Shown here: positions 44,466-56,576 of the stretch, one piece after another
Layout: each line of letters starts with the position of its first letter
How positions within the stretch are numbered: position 1 is the first letter of the stretch
NCBI RefSeq assembly: GCF_029784165.1
Contig: NC_073695.1
Span: 159,278,646-159,342,645, forward strand
Direction of reading: 5' to 3'
Length of the DNA stretch: 64,000 nt
Origin: Wyeomyia smithii
Lineage: Eukaryota > Arthropoda > Insecta > Diptera > Culicidae
Translations under genes and position numbers: made by a program
The notes under the pieces: generated by a model
What the model was told of the DNA's origin: nothing
Seen by the model: only the letters and a program-made list of their open reading frames with translations
Database searches by the model: none

Positions 44466-46603
44466 TACATGGGTCTTCCACAAGGCTCATGTTTAAGTCC
44501 ACTGCTCTACAATTTTTATGTGAGTGATATTGATGACTGTTTGGTAAATTGCACTATCAGACAATTTGCAGATGATAGTGTGATTTCTTCCACAGGTTCC
44601 AGGGCATCCGATTTTCAAAGATCTTTACAAGATACCTTGAACAACTTATCCAATTGGGCAATACAACTAGGTATAGACTTTTCAGTTGAAAAAACTGAAT
44701 ATGTAGTTTTTTCTAGAAAACATGAGCCAGCTCAGCTCCAACTTATGTTAGTGGGTGAACCCATTACTCAAGTTTTAGTTCATAAATATCTTGGCGTATG
44801 GTTCGACTCAAAATGCACTTGGAAAAGTCATATTCGATATTTAATACAGAAATGTCAACAAAGAGTTAATTTTTTGCGCACAGTAACTGGATCATGGTGG
44901 GGAGCACATCCTTGGGACCTTATTAAACTTTATCAAACTACAATTCTATCAGTGCTCGAATACGGATGTTTTTGTTTCCGTTCTGCCGCAAAAACTCATA
45001 TCATAAAACTTGAACGAATACAGTATCGCTGTTTACGCATTGCTTTAGGTTGTATGCATTCAACTCATACGATGAGTTTAGAAGTGTTAGCGGGCGTTCT
45101 CCCCTTAAAAGATCGTTTTTGGATTATCACTTCTCGCATTCTTGTGAAAAGTGAAATTTTGAATCCTATGATAATAAATAACTTTGAAAGACTTGTTGAA
45201 CTTCAATCTCAAACTCGTTTTATGACTGTTTATTTCAATTACATGTCTCAAAATATCAACCCTTCTTCATTTCCTTCAAATAATATTTACTCATTAGATA
45301 CCTTTGATTCTACCCTATTTTTTGATACATCAATGTTAAATGAAATTCGTAGTATGCCTGATCAACTACGTATACAACAGATTCCAAATCTATTTCGTGA
45401 AAAATATCAAAATATAAACTGTAATAATTCATTTTATACCGATGGTTCTTTTCTCAACGGATCTACTGGTTTCGGTGTTTATAACAATAATTTATCCGTC
45501 GCTTACAAACTCGAAAGCCCTGCTTCTGTTTATGTCGCAGAGCTGGCTGCTATTCAGTACACATTAAGTTTTGTTGAAAATTTGCCTAAAGACAATTACT
45601 TCATCTTTACGGACAGCCTCAGTGCTATTGAAGCTCTCCGATCGATAAAAAGTATAAAGAGTTCTTCGTATTTTTTGAATAAAATACGCGACCATTTGAG
45701 TACTTTATCCGAAATCGCATCACAGGTTACATTAGTATGGATCCCTTCTCATTCTTTAATTGAGGGCAATGAGACGGCAGATTCATTAGCTAAGATCGGT
45801 ACGGTACATGGTGACATTTATGAAAGACCTATTGAATTCAATGAATTTTTTAGTTCTATACGTCGGGAGTCGCTCATGAACTGGCAAAACTCTTGGGACA
45901 ATGGAGATCTAGGAAGATGGTGTCATTCAATTATTCCTAAAGTTTCTTTAAAACCTTGGTTCCACAAATTGGACGTAAGTCGTGATTTCATTTGTATGAT
46001 GTCTCAGCTTATGTCCAATCATTACTGGTTTAATGCTCACCTTCGTCGTATAGGACTCACAGAGGATCACCTTTGCACCTGTGGCGAGGGTTACCACGAT
46101 ATTGAACATGTTGTTTGGTCATGTCCGTTATATCGTGAAGCTAGATCCAATTTAGAAAATTCTCTTAAAGCTCGGAATAAACAACCAAATGTCCCTGTTC
46201 GTGATGTCTTAGCAATTTTAGATTTCCCATATATGCGTCTTCTATATTCCTTCCTTAAATCAATTGATGTTCCTATTTAGTACACTTTTGTTTTCATTTC
46301 AGATTCTATTTACGCGCTTAACCAGGAATAAGACGCTCCCGAAAATATATTTGGCTCTTGAAGCTGCAGGAACCATACTTATCAAGATTGTGTTTTATGA
46401 TTTGTAACTTATTTATAATTGTATTATTGTATATGAAAAGATGAGAGGGTTTTTATGCCTGTTTGAGGAGAAATATTTATTAATTTTACTCAAGCAGGCT
46501 TTTCCCTACTCCAATAATTATTTCGGCCCCGTTATGCTCTCTGCGATTGGGCCTTTATCTTATTACATTTAATTAGAATAAAAAAAAAAAAAAAAGCGAT
46601 CAG

Positions 46604-46982
46604 CGGAAATATTTCCATTACGAAAACACTGATTGCCTCCTATGTTCCAGTTCCCGTAGTTAAATTGTTAGGAACTGCTGCTACTATTGAAGGTTGCCGT
46701 TGCAGCGGAAATCCGACAGTGGAAATTGCACTCGCCAGAAATGTCCCATTACTTTGTTGGCTGAAATCACATCTACATTTTACTAACTCGAGAGTTTTAG
46801 ATATATGCAAAATACTTACAATGTTTTCGAATTTCTTTATCCTTGCGGCTGCATTTCCTGCCGCGGGTGGGATCGAGGTTTATCACAGCTTTTCAAGGTA
46901 TTAGTTTTTTTTTGCCTAGTTGAGATTATTTACATCGAAAACAGCTGCCAGAAAATCGATGTCAACATTATTCAATGAGATA
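46604..46982. other. Non-coding flank of I-2
   Basis: Original target DNA of I-2. An open stretch at 46665-46904 (79 residues) resembles no known protein. Confidence 0.4.
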
Positions 46983-46984
46983 TA

Positions 46985-47926
46985 CACTGGGGTCTTTTTT
47001 TACGCTTTTTTTACTTCATTCAATAATAAGATCCGATTAAAAATAATGGCATGTAAATAAATATAAACATGAAAAATGATATAAAAATGGTAAAGAAGCA
47101 CACAAAATAAGTTTTAGTGCTTCTAAAATGAAAATTCATTGAAGAACATGACAATAACTATTTTATAATAATTTTGCTACATGTTAAAGCTTTCGTTTTT
47201 TAAAAGGAAGTAAATCGCAACGACCCTGACTCGTATCGTTGTACAATTATCAATGTATTTTTGTTTCTTCTTACCGAATCAACGGAAATTGCCTATTTCT
47301 TGATAATAACAGCAAATATATTAAAAATAATCGATTTTTTACAATAACGCGGATTATTTTTACGCGGTTTTTTTAAATAACGCGGATTATTTTTACACGA
47401 TTTGATAGATTATTTTTACGCGGTATTAAATAGGTTTAGTATAAGTAAATCCAATAAAGTAAAAATCAATCATACGGTTCATGACAATAAGATATCCTTT
47501 TTAATAATCTAAATAATGAATATTTTTAATATATTTGCTGTTATTATCAAGAAATCGGCAATTTCCGTTGATTCGGTAAGAAGAAACAAAAATACATTAA
47601 TAATTGTACAACGATACGAGTCAGGGTCGTTGCGATTTACTTCCTTTTAAAAAACGAAAGCTTTAACGTGTAGCAAAATTTTAAAAAAGTTATTGTGATG
47701 TTCTTCAATGAATTTTCATTTTAGAAGCACTAAAACTTATTTTGTGTGCTTCTTTACCATATTTATATCATTTCTCATGTTTATATTTATTTATGTGCCA
47801 TTATTTTTAATCGGATCTTATTATTGAATGGAGTTTTTTTACGCGATTTTTTAAAATTACGCGGTTTTTTTATACGCGGATTTTTTTAACGCGGTACAAC
47901 CAACCGCGTAAAAAAAGACCTCAGTG
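46985..47926. mobile_element. Foldback-type element with long inverted arms and TA flanks
   Basis: The ends CACTGGGGTCTTTTTTTACG and its inverse (AAAAAGACCTCAGTG) are followed by inverted arms of roughly 350 bp (46985-47335 against about 47519-47926). The flanks are TATA on both sides. The centre is rich in CGCGGATTATTTTTA units. No ORF. Confidence 0.75.
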
Positions 47927-48299
47927 TATACTAAACTTATTTAATACCGCGTAAAAATAATCTATCAAATCGTGTAAAAATAATCCGCGTTATTTCAAAA
48001 AGCCGCGTAAGAATAATCCGCGTTATTGTAAAAAATCGCGTAAAAAAAGTCGTGTATAAAAAAAATCACAAGAAGGTTGTATGCAAAGCCACAACCGCAA
48101 GGTTGAAGTAGAATACTTTTACAAGAAAGATAACCCGGCTGCTTGCGTGTCAGTTGGCAGAATTGTAATTTCTTTTTGTCTGATATTTTGAATGATGTTC
48201 ATTGAATATTTTTGAATTTTGTGCAAATGAGACGTTGAAGTGCTGCCGAATTGTAATATGCACATTTAATACGACATCATTAAACGGGAACGGAACAAA

Positions 48300-48460
48300 G
48301 GCTACGGTTATGCAGAACGCGAATGCCGGCGCGATGCGGTTCGCCTTACCGTGGTGAAATGTACAGCTCTTTTTAAGGCGAAGTAGAGCTATACATTTCA
48401 ACAGATTTCGTCTTGCCGAATCGCATCGCGCCGTTATTTGCGTTCTGCATGACCGTAGCC
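48300..48460. repeat. 161-bp near-palindrome in X
   Basis: The left arm begins GGCTACGGTTATGCAGAACG and the right arm is its inverse ending TGCATGACCGTAGCC. Arms of about 70 bp pair with scattered mismatches around a short centre (TTTTAAGGCGAAGT). Other X copies hold only one arm-equivalent (for example 12620-12695), so the hairpin arose by inverted duplication. Confidence 0.75.
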
Positions 48461-48621
48461 AAATACTAAGCGACGCAAACACGTAATAATAGTCAGAGTA
48501 TGCATGTAGATGAAGATAATTAACTTTGGATTATAGCGCAAAACGAGAAAATATTAACTCTTCAAATAATCATTTGTGTTCTTCAAATTTCAGTTGTTCA
48601 AATGTTTATTATCTGATGAAG

Positions 48622-48722
48622 CTCTTATATAGGCCAAATGATGCATTCCCAATTTACTAGGTCCATAACTCTGCCGACCGTGCTTGGGAAAGCGCGGTAT
48701 AACGACCAATCAGAGGTCGAAT
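48622..48722 (-). promoter_or_regulatory. CCAAT plus TATA promoter-like cassette (type A)
   Basis: TATA at about 48624-48633 (minus-strand TATATAAG) and CCAAT at about 48706-48710 within CGACCAATCAGAGGTCG. Confidence 0.45.
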
Positions 48723-51157
48723 TTTGTGTTTTGACAAGGCTTAAGAGTTTTCAATAGTACAATAGTTCGAATGATAAAATTGCAATTTCATGCATTTGGT
48801 AGGAATCTTAGAAGATTTTCTAATCGATTGCTGCAAAAACGAAGGAAATCCATCAAAAACTAACCGATTTATTAGCATTTGAAATTTTTCTCACCTTTTT
48901 CTGTTTTAGATTTTCATTTCACATCCCTATGTAGCCGAACTTCCTGAGAGAAGTATTCTAATTCAAAATTAAATCTTCATTAATTCATTTGTTGTTCATT
49001 TGTAATAAGGACAATTGTTCAATTTATCATAGGATGTAGTGTTTATCTTACATCTCTGTGTTACCTTGACAGTGAGGACTAAGGCGCACGGTCAAACACA
49101 ATAAGAAAGGTGTTTTCACATTGAAAACTAGACACGGCTTTACTGGAGAAAGTGTTGGCAAATGCATGTACCGCTAATACCACCGCTATCATACGAAAGC
49201 GCGTCGTTTCATGTGGGGAATATCAACAACGAAAAATGACGCGCATCTAAGCACTTTACCTTTACATCGGCCTCAGAGAAGTTCCGGCTGCATCTGCATC
49301 TACCGCTGAGGCTGTCACTATACTGCTATTGGTACCAAAAGCTATTAACTCTTCAAATAAGTGTGTTATTTGCAGGGATCGTCTAACTACTCAGAGCTGT
49401 GCAAAAAATCTTCGTGCGTCTCGCAGGTTTTGGTGCACGTCTCCAATATTTGGAAGGAGTAAGAGACGAAGGAGAGCGAGATTTTATACTTGAGAGTCAG
49501 AGATCGGGTGCTACTCATTTTTTTGCGTGCAAAGCACACGCCGTTGGGAGACTGCACAATAATTTCTAAAGGGACCAGTAAGAGCAGTTTGGATTGCACT
49601 GTACACTTCGTTTCCAAAGAGACAAGTAAGTGCAGTTCGCATGTCACAGCACTCTTTATCCGTCTCTTTCCGGAGATGTCCCTTACTCAGGGATCGGGTG
49701 CTACTCATTTTTTTTACGAGTAGAATGCACGATGTTGGGAGACTGCACATCAATTTCCAAAGAGACGAGTAAAAGCAGTTCGGATGCATCAGCTTACCCT
49801 GCTACTATCGATGCTGATATACCGCTGCAACAGTTATGCTATGCATAGCCATGCCACAGTTGTGGCCGCTATCCGCTATCGATGGTACCCACTGCACTGC
49901 TCCCGCTGCTGCTAAGGTAGGACTGCTGTTGTCGCTGTTCAGAACTATTATGAGCGGCTTCGACTAAAACAGGCTCTTATGTAGGGATGAAAATAGGAAT
50001 GAATTATTTTACGTACGTGATGGAATGATATAACTTGAAAAATATGTGTGACTTCATTCTGGTTCAGAGCGATCATTTGATAAGCTCCACCTGTTTTTTC
50101 AGTTTCTAAAGTTTTTCCTCAGTTTCGTAGCACGGATGCACAAAAATGATTTCTTGTGAACATTCTGTCGAGCCGGACCGATAGCACTCTCATTGAAGCA
50201 ACAAAATAACATGTTTTGTGTCGTGCTGTGCAGCTTGGTTGAAGAAAATGTTCCCGTCCCCATGTCGCATGTAAGCAGATTATTGCGTTCAGTAGACAGT
50301 AGATAGTGTATCCAGCGAATAAACTCCGATGGTGCTCTCACACACGCAACGGTTTTAACCCGTATCTTATTGCGGTTTGTAACATCAAGCGATTTCGTTT
50401 GCTCGCTGTTGCGTGTTGCATCATGTTGCAACTTGGCAGCTGGGAGACGACTAAATTCTCTTTATGCTGATTGCTTGAATCGACTTCATATTAGCTCTGC
50501 ATAGTCGAACTAACTGCTTTTGTGAATGCGTTCTTACAGAGCAGTTTAATATTGAATGTCGGTTATGCTGATCGCAGCGTTTGCGCTGCCCCTACAGTGG
50601 AGGGTTTACTAAATAAAGTGAAAATTAGACAACTACAACAGAATTTGATTGCATCCCGCACAGAATGTCTGCTTGTGTTGATGCCAGAAAATTATTAACC
50701 TTCAATTATTTTTTTATTTGCCTTGAAAAAAGCATGTTGCGGTTCAAAATCGGTTGCAAATTACAACCTTCAAGCTGCCCTGACATTGGGGGAATTAAGA
50801 TACACGGACAACATGCACTGTGGAAGCTATTTCACATTCAGTAAATTAGACGGGTGTGACAAATTTAAATTGTTAGGATGCAACACAGAATGCTTGCTTG
50901 CGTTGACAAAAATTTTTTACTTTCAATGACTTGTTTATTTGCCTTGAAAAAAGCATTTTGATTTCCGAAATTGGATTTCCTGATGGCAATCTTCATGCTG
51001 CCCCATCACGGGGGGAATAATGGCTGTCTGGCGACACACGCTGAGAAAAACCGCGCTGCTCCTGAGGCGTGATCACAGGGCTAGTGCTGCTGCTAAGGAA
51101 GGACGACTGCTGTTGTCGCTGTCTAGAACTATTATGAGCGGCTCCGGCTGAAACAGG

Positions 51158-51256
51158 CTCTTATATAGGCCAAATAGCATGTTTTCAATTGCAAGGTATA
51201 TGATCCTGTCGACCGTGCTTGGGAAGCAAGCATATAACGACCAATCAGAGGTCGAA
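51158..51256 (-). promoter_or_regulatory. CCAAT plus TATA promoter-like cassette (type A)
   Basis: TATA at about 51161-51169 and CCAAT at 51241-51245, identical in layout to the other X cassettes. Confidence 0.45.
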
Positions 51257-51550
51257 TTTTTCGTTTTGACAAGGCTTGACTATTTTCAATAGTACAATAG
51301 TGTGAATAATACAATTACAATTATCTTATTTTGGGAAGAATCTTAGAAGATTTTCCAATCTATTTCTGCAAGAACGAAGGAAATCCATCGAATACTAACC
51401 GATTTATTAGCATTTGAAATTGGACATATTTTTCACTTTTTTCGGTTTTAGATTTTCATTTCACATCCCTATGTAGCCGAACTTCCTGAGAGAAGTATTC
51501 TACTTCAAAACCGCATAAAAATAACCCGCGTAAAAAAAGACACCAGTGTA

Positions 51551-52571
51551 CATGAAGGTGCGAAAAAAGGTAAGTCAATATAAGACAGTAAATCCTAAAC
51601 AACGTCATGGTTGGTCATGGTCATGGTATATCTGGCAACATTTGTGTTGCCAATTTTTCAGAAATCCCAAATCTGACGTAAGCAAAGAGGTTCGCATGTT
51701 ACGAGCACGCATTATAGCGATCGCTATTATGGAGCGTAAAAAGCTGGATATACCGTTCGCTATTCAAAAAGTACTTTTGCTTCCTTTTCTCAAACATAAT
51801 GTCACTTGTGCGTGGCATACCATTGATTTGAATCGGTCTCAAATCAGAATGCTGAATATTGTTGTGCTCTAGTGAAATAAGCCTTACACAAAAAGCAAAG
51901 CAAAGCCTTGGTGCTACATTCCGTATCAGAACTCGACCTTCTGTTTATTATACACAGACTTCGCAGCCAACTGTTAAGTGTACAGGACAATTGCGGGGCT
52001 AGTGCTACCTAGAGATCCTCAGAGAGAGAAAGAGAGATAAGCGATGAAAAAATCCGCTGATTTGGCAACTAGGTTTCACAGAGGTGCCAGATCTCTTCTC
52101 AAAACGCAATGTTGACTAACTTTTTTATTCGGCTCGTATAACTGATGGTGACGGTGAAAGTCCTGGGGAATAATAAAGTGCATCACAAAAACCGTGAAGG
52201 TGTTAAGTTTTATGTTTATGTTTAATTTTATATACTTTCATCATTATTTTGTAGACCATACAAAGAGTTTGTTAACCACCAGTTAAAATCACTATGATAA
52301 GGCAACTTTGGAGCATTCTCAATTCATCGTTTAGCAATAGAACATGAAAACGTGTTAAAATCAATTTATTCTTTATTGAACCTTATTGCAATTTCACTCA
52401 ATGTGTCATCTTTCTTGTTCGTTTGGCTCGAATTTTGACATGTTCGTTTGGCTCACAACATTCTCTTCGCATATCTCTCCCTCTGAGCTAGAACAGGACG
52501 TGACAAGTGGCTTCTAGTTATTCTTCTTTTCGTTCAAAATAGCCCTCATAAAACATTTTAATTTTTTGACA
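51551..52571. other. Non-coding DNA with one unrecognised ORF
   Basis: A 108-residue frame at 51546-51872 (+) begins inside the terminus of the CACTG-type element and resembles nothing I know. It is probably chance. A short GA-rich tract is near 52020-52040. Confidence 0.35.
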
Positions 52572-52576
52572 CGACG

Positions 52577-53687
52577 CACAGAGGAGTAACTCGAGTGAAA
52601 ACCTGGCCAAAATTATTTTCGCTGCTATTTAGCAATATTTTGGAAAATATTTAACTGAGAAGTGGAAGTGGCTGGTTCGAGTATTATATCAAAAAGTAAC
52701 TCTAAATATCACACACACAACTTAATGTTTACATTTACATAGCCTATGTGTCTTCATTGATGTTAGTGAGCAGATGAAGTAATACGCTCGAATGATTTGT
52801 TTTCGCAAAACGGACAGCGAAACAAATCGAAGAATTTACCAGAAAAATGATGTAGCAAAATATCTTCATTTAGACCTATCAATTTGATGCTCACAAATTA
52901 TATGATGCCTCGTGGAACCTACGTAGGTTGGAAAAAGCCTTTTGTACGGAGTGTTATTTACCTGGATTATTGATTCTGTGCATCAAGTTATTTTTAAGTT
53001 AACTTAAATTAGTTGAAATTCATTCACTAAATTAATCTCATTTCATCTTTGTTGAGCTGAAACACTGTTTTAAGCGTGAGGCAGGCACCCATCAGGTTTT
53101 TTTTTTAATTTCCTGTGTACGCGTGAACACTTAACGTCGAAATTCGTCATAAGCAACATTTTTCATACGGGTCGCAAATGCCAACCCGGACGTTACCGGA
53201 TGAGATATTTGCGAGCATGTGTTCGTGATGTTATGAACTTCCATTCCTCCGATGGTTATATGATCGGATTCCGCGAGATTTGATAACTTTTTTAATATTG
53301 AAAATGCTCGAAAATACGTAAAAGTCACTAATTTCTAAAACATCTTAAGAGTAACTATAATTTCGAAATTTCGGAATTTCTATCAACCGGTTTATTAGCA
53401 TTGAACATGAAGAACTCATTTGCTGCAGAATATTGATCAATTGTCATTTTTTTGATGCCTGGCACAACTTGTTACTATAAATGGTTCGATTCCCAAAAAA
53501 TATGCTTGAAAATTTGTCAATGTTTACAGCGCTCCCAGCATATGATAATACCATTTAACGTTCATCGAGTGATGGCATTTTGTGGAGCATTTATTTAAGC
53601 TGCAGGAAAAATATAGCGGCACCAAAAAAGCAACAAAAAACTTTTTTCTTATTTTGGCCAGCTTTTTGTTCTAGGTACTCCTCTGTG
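52577..53687. mobile_element. Transib-like non-autonomous DNA transposon (1111 bp), CGACG target duplication
   Basis: The ends CACAGAGGAGTA are inverted repeats and share (A)AAAAGCTGGCCAAAA downstream with the element at 6284-7045. The flanks CGACG (52572-52576, 53688-53692) are exact. The interior has no transposase; the longest frame (65 codons, 53131-53328) is not recognisable. Confidence 0.7.
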
Positions 53688-53692
53688 CGACG

Positions 53693-54149
53693 CTTGCCAG
53701 TGTCGCCAAAAATATTTAATAAAGGAAATTTCAATACCTAGGATATTGTAGTTCTGGGTTACAATTAAAATCAGTTACTTGATAATGGTTACTCAATAAA
53801 TCTTGAATTTATTTGAATATATATTTTGGATTTATCCGAACTAGTCATAATTTCAACTAAATCCTCTTGCTTCTCTGGAATTAAATCTGCAATCGTTCGT
53901 CATAATTAGTTGAAAAAACATAATTATTATTTCGAATGTTGATTTTCACAGATTAGGTGTATGAAAATTTTTCGAAAAGTTGTTGAACGAAACACAGTTC
54001 ATCCACTTCGTATGCAGAAACAGTGTAAAGGGCAATCGGAAATTGACTGTGTGTTGGTTAGGAAAGCTGGTCCACAAGTGAAAACAAGAAAATTACTAGT
54101 CTGAGTCGGTCTCTGGAAAATAAATACAAAACAGATAAAAAACTATTAC
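53693..54149. other. Non-coding DNA
   Basis: AT-rich, no recognised element. Confidence 0.35.
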
Positions 54150-56003
54150 AGGATAAGTGTATGAAGTACCCCAATCAGTGGAATCGGATTCGTCTTGGTC
54201 GTAAATCTCTTGCAGCTTCAGATGGAAACGGACTTTCTCTACAGCCAAATCTCTCCAATTGTCAGGGGACATATCATCAAATCGATGGGGGAAAACAGCC
54301 TAAAATAAACAATATAAGTATCTCTGGAACCAGAATGATGCATGTAACTAACAATTGACCTCAGGCACCATTTTAAATTGCTAAATTGCAACTTCTAGGA
54401 AACAGTAGAAAATGACCGAATAATGCTCAATATGGATATTTCCGTAATCGAGATGATGCATAGAAACCAAACTTTGACCTTGGACACCATTTTGAATTTG
54501 AAGACGACCACTTTTATTTTCTGTAAAACAACCAAAATAACTAAATACTTCCCGATATGGGTATTTCCGGCGTTAGCTTGATGCCAAAAAATCTGCTGAA
54601 AATGACCGAATACCACCCAATATGTATATATTCAGAATTAAGGCGATGTACAGAAGGCAAAAGTCGAGGATGTTGTTATTTCGATAAAACCAATCATTTC
54701 AAAAGATTTGTTATTTGACTCTGATCATATCTTATGGCCGATTCGTCGTGCATTTGCAGATTTTTAACACATCGCAAGGAATCAATGAATTTGAAACGTT
54801 CAAATAGTACGATAACATATTTAAATTATGTTGAGGCCACATATATCGATCAAAGCAGGTATAGTTTTAAATAATCTTTGAATTTCTTTTCTTTCCATAA
54901 CTTTTGAGCCACATATCAAATTGTTATGAAGTTTGTTATTTATAAGTTTGAGAGATGACTCGTTCGTATGACACTAGTTATGTTCAAATAAGTCATGTAA
55001 TCTTTGAGATAATAGACTTTCGTTGTTTTATTAACAATATAATACATAACTGTTGCTTAAGTTCGATTATAATCAAATAAAATGGGAACGTATAGGGCAG
55101 TCAAAATTTGCAACCACGTGTTCAATCATAATTCATCAGTTAACCCCTAACTGGCCCGCTCATCTGATAATAATATTGATCAAATCGATTTTCTAGTTTC
55201 TGAGATAATGAAGTTTCGTGATTTTCACATTTCGGTACATTACATACGAAGTTACAGTCCGATTACAGTAAAATTCAATAGGGTGTTATGAGGCAGCTAG
55301 ACTTTTTATTTGACATTGATTTTGTGGAAATCGGGTCAGCCATCTCTGAGAAAAGTGAGTGAGTCCAAGTAGTCTTCGGAATATGTTCCTTTTCATAGCT
55401 GGATTTCACATTTTTAAACATAACAGGAAAAGTAATAGTCCGATTGCAAAACAAATCAATAGGATCTTATGAGGCAACTAGACCTTCCATTTGACACTGA
55501 TTTTATGAAAATCGGTTCAGCCATCTCTGAGAAACATGAGTGAGATTAAACAGTCTTCAGAACACGTTTCTTTTCATAACTTTTGAACCCCAAGTTCAAT
55601 CTTTATAAAATTCAAAAGTTAAGGGTTTTCCGGGAAGCCTGTTCATTTGAAATCAATTTTGTTCAAATCGGTTTTGTGGTTTGTGAGATAATGATGTTTT
55701 ATGATTTTCACATTTTGATACATAACCTCTAAACTAAGAGTCCGATTACAATGAAATTTAATAGGGTCTTATGGGACAACAAGACCTTTCATTTGCAATT
55801 GATTTCATGAAAATCGGTCCAGCCATCTCTGAGAAAAGTGAGTGAGAATAAAAATCTGCACATACACACACATACACACATACATACAGAAAATGCTCAG
55901 CTCGTCGAGCTGAGTCGAGTGATATATGCCATCCGGCCCTTTGGAGCACTTTTATACTTTCGGTTTTGTAAGTGATTGCTATACCTTTCTAGGAGAAAGG
56001 CAA
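54150..56003 (-). repeat. Family Z copy 4 (long form)
   Basis: On the minus strand it starts TTGCCTTTCTCCTAGAAAGG (about 56003-55980), goes through CTCAGAGATGGCTG units (about 55835, 55530, 55340), and ends in a second repeat type with units carrying CACCATTTTGAATTTGAAGA and GGTATTTCCGG (54335-54720). It shows the same order as 57870-59405. Confidence 0.65.
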
Positions 56004-56576
56004 AAACGTTGTTAAAACATGGTATTGACAACAATCGTTTGCAAGCTTACCGTAAAAATACCGTGTTTTCTATGGTTACAACAAAAAACATTGTCCGTTT
56101 ACTGTTCTCACCGCAAAATACATCGTACATTTTTTTCGGGACCTTGCATTTGGCATCATTTAGACTTAATCCTACATATGATAAATATTCCTTTATCTTA
56201 ACTAATATTATCTCAACGTCTTGCACACTTTCGGCTAAAACCACCAAATCATCCGCAAAAGCCCTAATGATAGGAAGAGTAATTCGATCAGATTGGTTGA
56301 GAACGAGGTCGGGAACCTCATCCTCGACGGATTCCAATACCGATTCCATTATAAGATCAAATATGTAGGGTGATAGGGGACACCCTTGCTTGATACCGCG
56401 ATTTCTCTGAAATAGTCTAGAGAGCTGACCCTGCCATAGCACTTGCTGTGTCTCTTCCCAAAGGCATTCCAATACTCGATTTATTACGTAACATGAAACA
56501 CCTTTTCCCAAACAGCATAAACGATTGCATCAAAGAAAACAATTCATTATTGTGTATGTGTAGGAGAGTTTGCTTA
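56004..56576 (-). pseudogene. Fragment of a non-LTR reverse transcriptase, frameshifted
   Basis: Reading frame 56511-56047 includes RGIKQGCPLSPYIFDLI and catalytic AFADDLVVLAE followed by GLSLNDAKCK, the palm motifs of a non-LTR RT. Just upstream in another frame is FDAIVYAVWEK, the KAFD block, so a frameshift lies near 56505. No endonuclease or other domain is present. The spelling of the motifs is closer to R2/R4-type elements than to the Jockey, R1 and I elements elsewhere here, but the clade is uncertain. Confidence 0.7.

Larger units (their letters stand above)
41295..46280 (+). pseudogene. I-2 ORF2: endonuclease, RT, RNase H, split by a transposon and frameshifted at its start
   Basis: The ATG at 41295 overlaps the ORF1 stop as in I-1, but its frame differs by one base from the endonuclease frame that begins LQWNCRSIIPK near 41336. 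So there is a small frameshift near 41330. From there the frame is open through endonuclease (CETWLTS, LGDFNSHGVAWGS, SDHLPILIS) and RT (YRPIAMLSCIRKLFEKMI, VFLDIKGAFDS) to 43164, where a 1.3-kb element interrupts it. It resumes at YMGLPQGSCLSPLLYNFY (44467), then FADDS, and RNase H YTDGS, AELAAIQ, FTDSLSA, GNETADSLAK, and the C-terminal CTCGEGYHDIEHVVWSC. Without the insert the coding length is 3683 nt, one short of a multiple of three, which agrees with a single-base loss. Confidence 0.85.
39552..46591 (+). mobile_element. I-clade non-LTR retrotransposon I-2, full length, split by a DD37E transposon
   Basis: The target duplication AAAAGCGATCAG flanks it (39540-39551 and 46592-46603). Contents are a 5' UTR (395 bp, with an imperfect repeat of about 72 bp), ORF1, ORF2, a 3' UTR of 310 bp and a long A tail. 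It is a diverged relative of I-1 with the same layout but much more A/T at third codon positions. ORF2 is interrupted at 43165-44465. Confidence 0.9.
48059..51510. repeat. Family X copy 5 (two joined units)
   Basis: A short unit 48059-48967 (AAATCACAAGAAGG to TATTCTAATTCAAAA) is followed by a longer unit ending TATTCTACTTCAAAA at 51510. It contains the palindrome at 48300-48460, a duplicated segment near 49497-49790 (GATCGGGTGCTACTCATTTT twice), stem-loop modules at 50580-51040 and two promoter-like cassettes. Confidence 0.7.
47927..51548. mobile_element. Remainder of a related CACTG-type element, split by an X copy
   Basis: 47927-48058 repeats, inverted, the centre of the preceding element. 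51511-51548 supplies a terminus (GCGTAAAAAAAGACACCAGTG) followed by TA. Family X copy 5 lies between these two pieces. Confidence 0.55.

Noticed and set aside
51546..51872. 108-residue ORF beginning MYMKVRKKVSQYK
   Set aside because: Starts inside a transposon terminus, no recognised motif, composition like the surrounding non-coding DNA.
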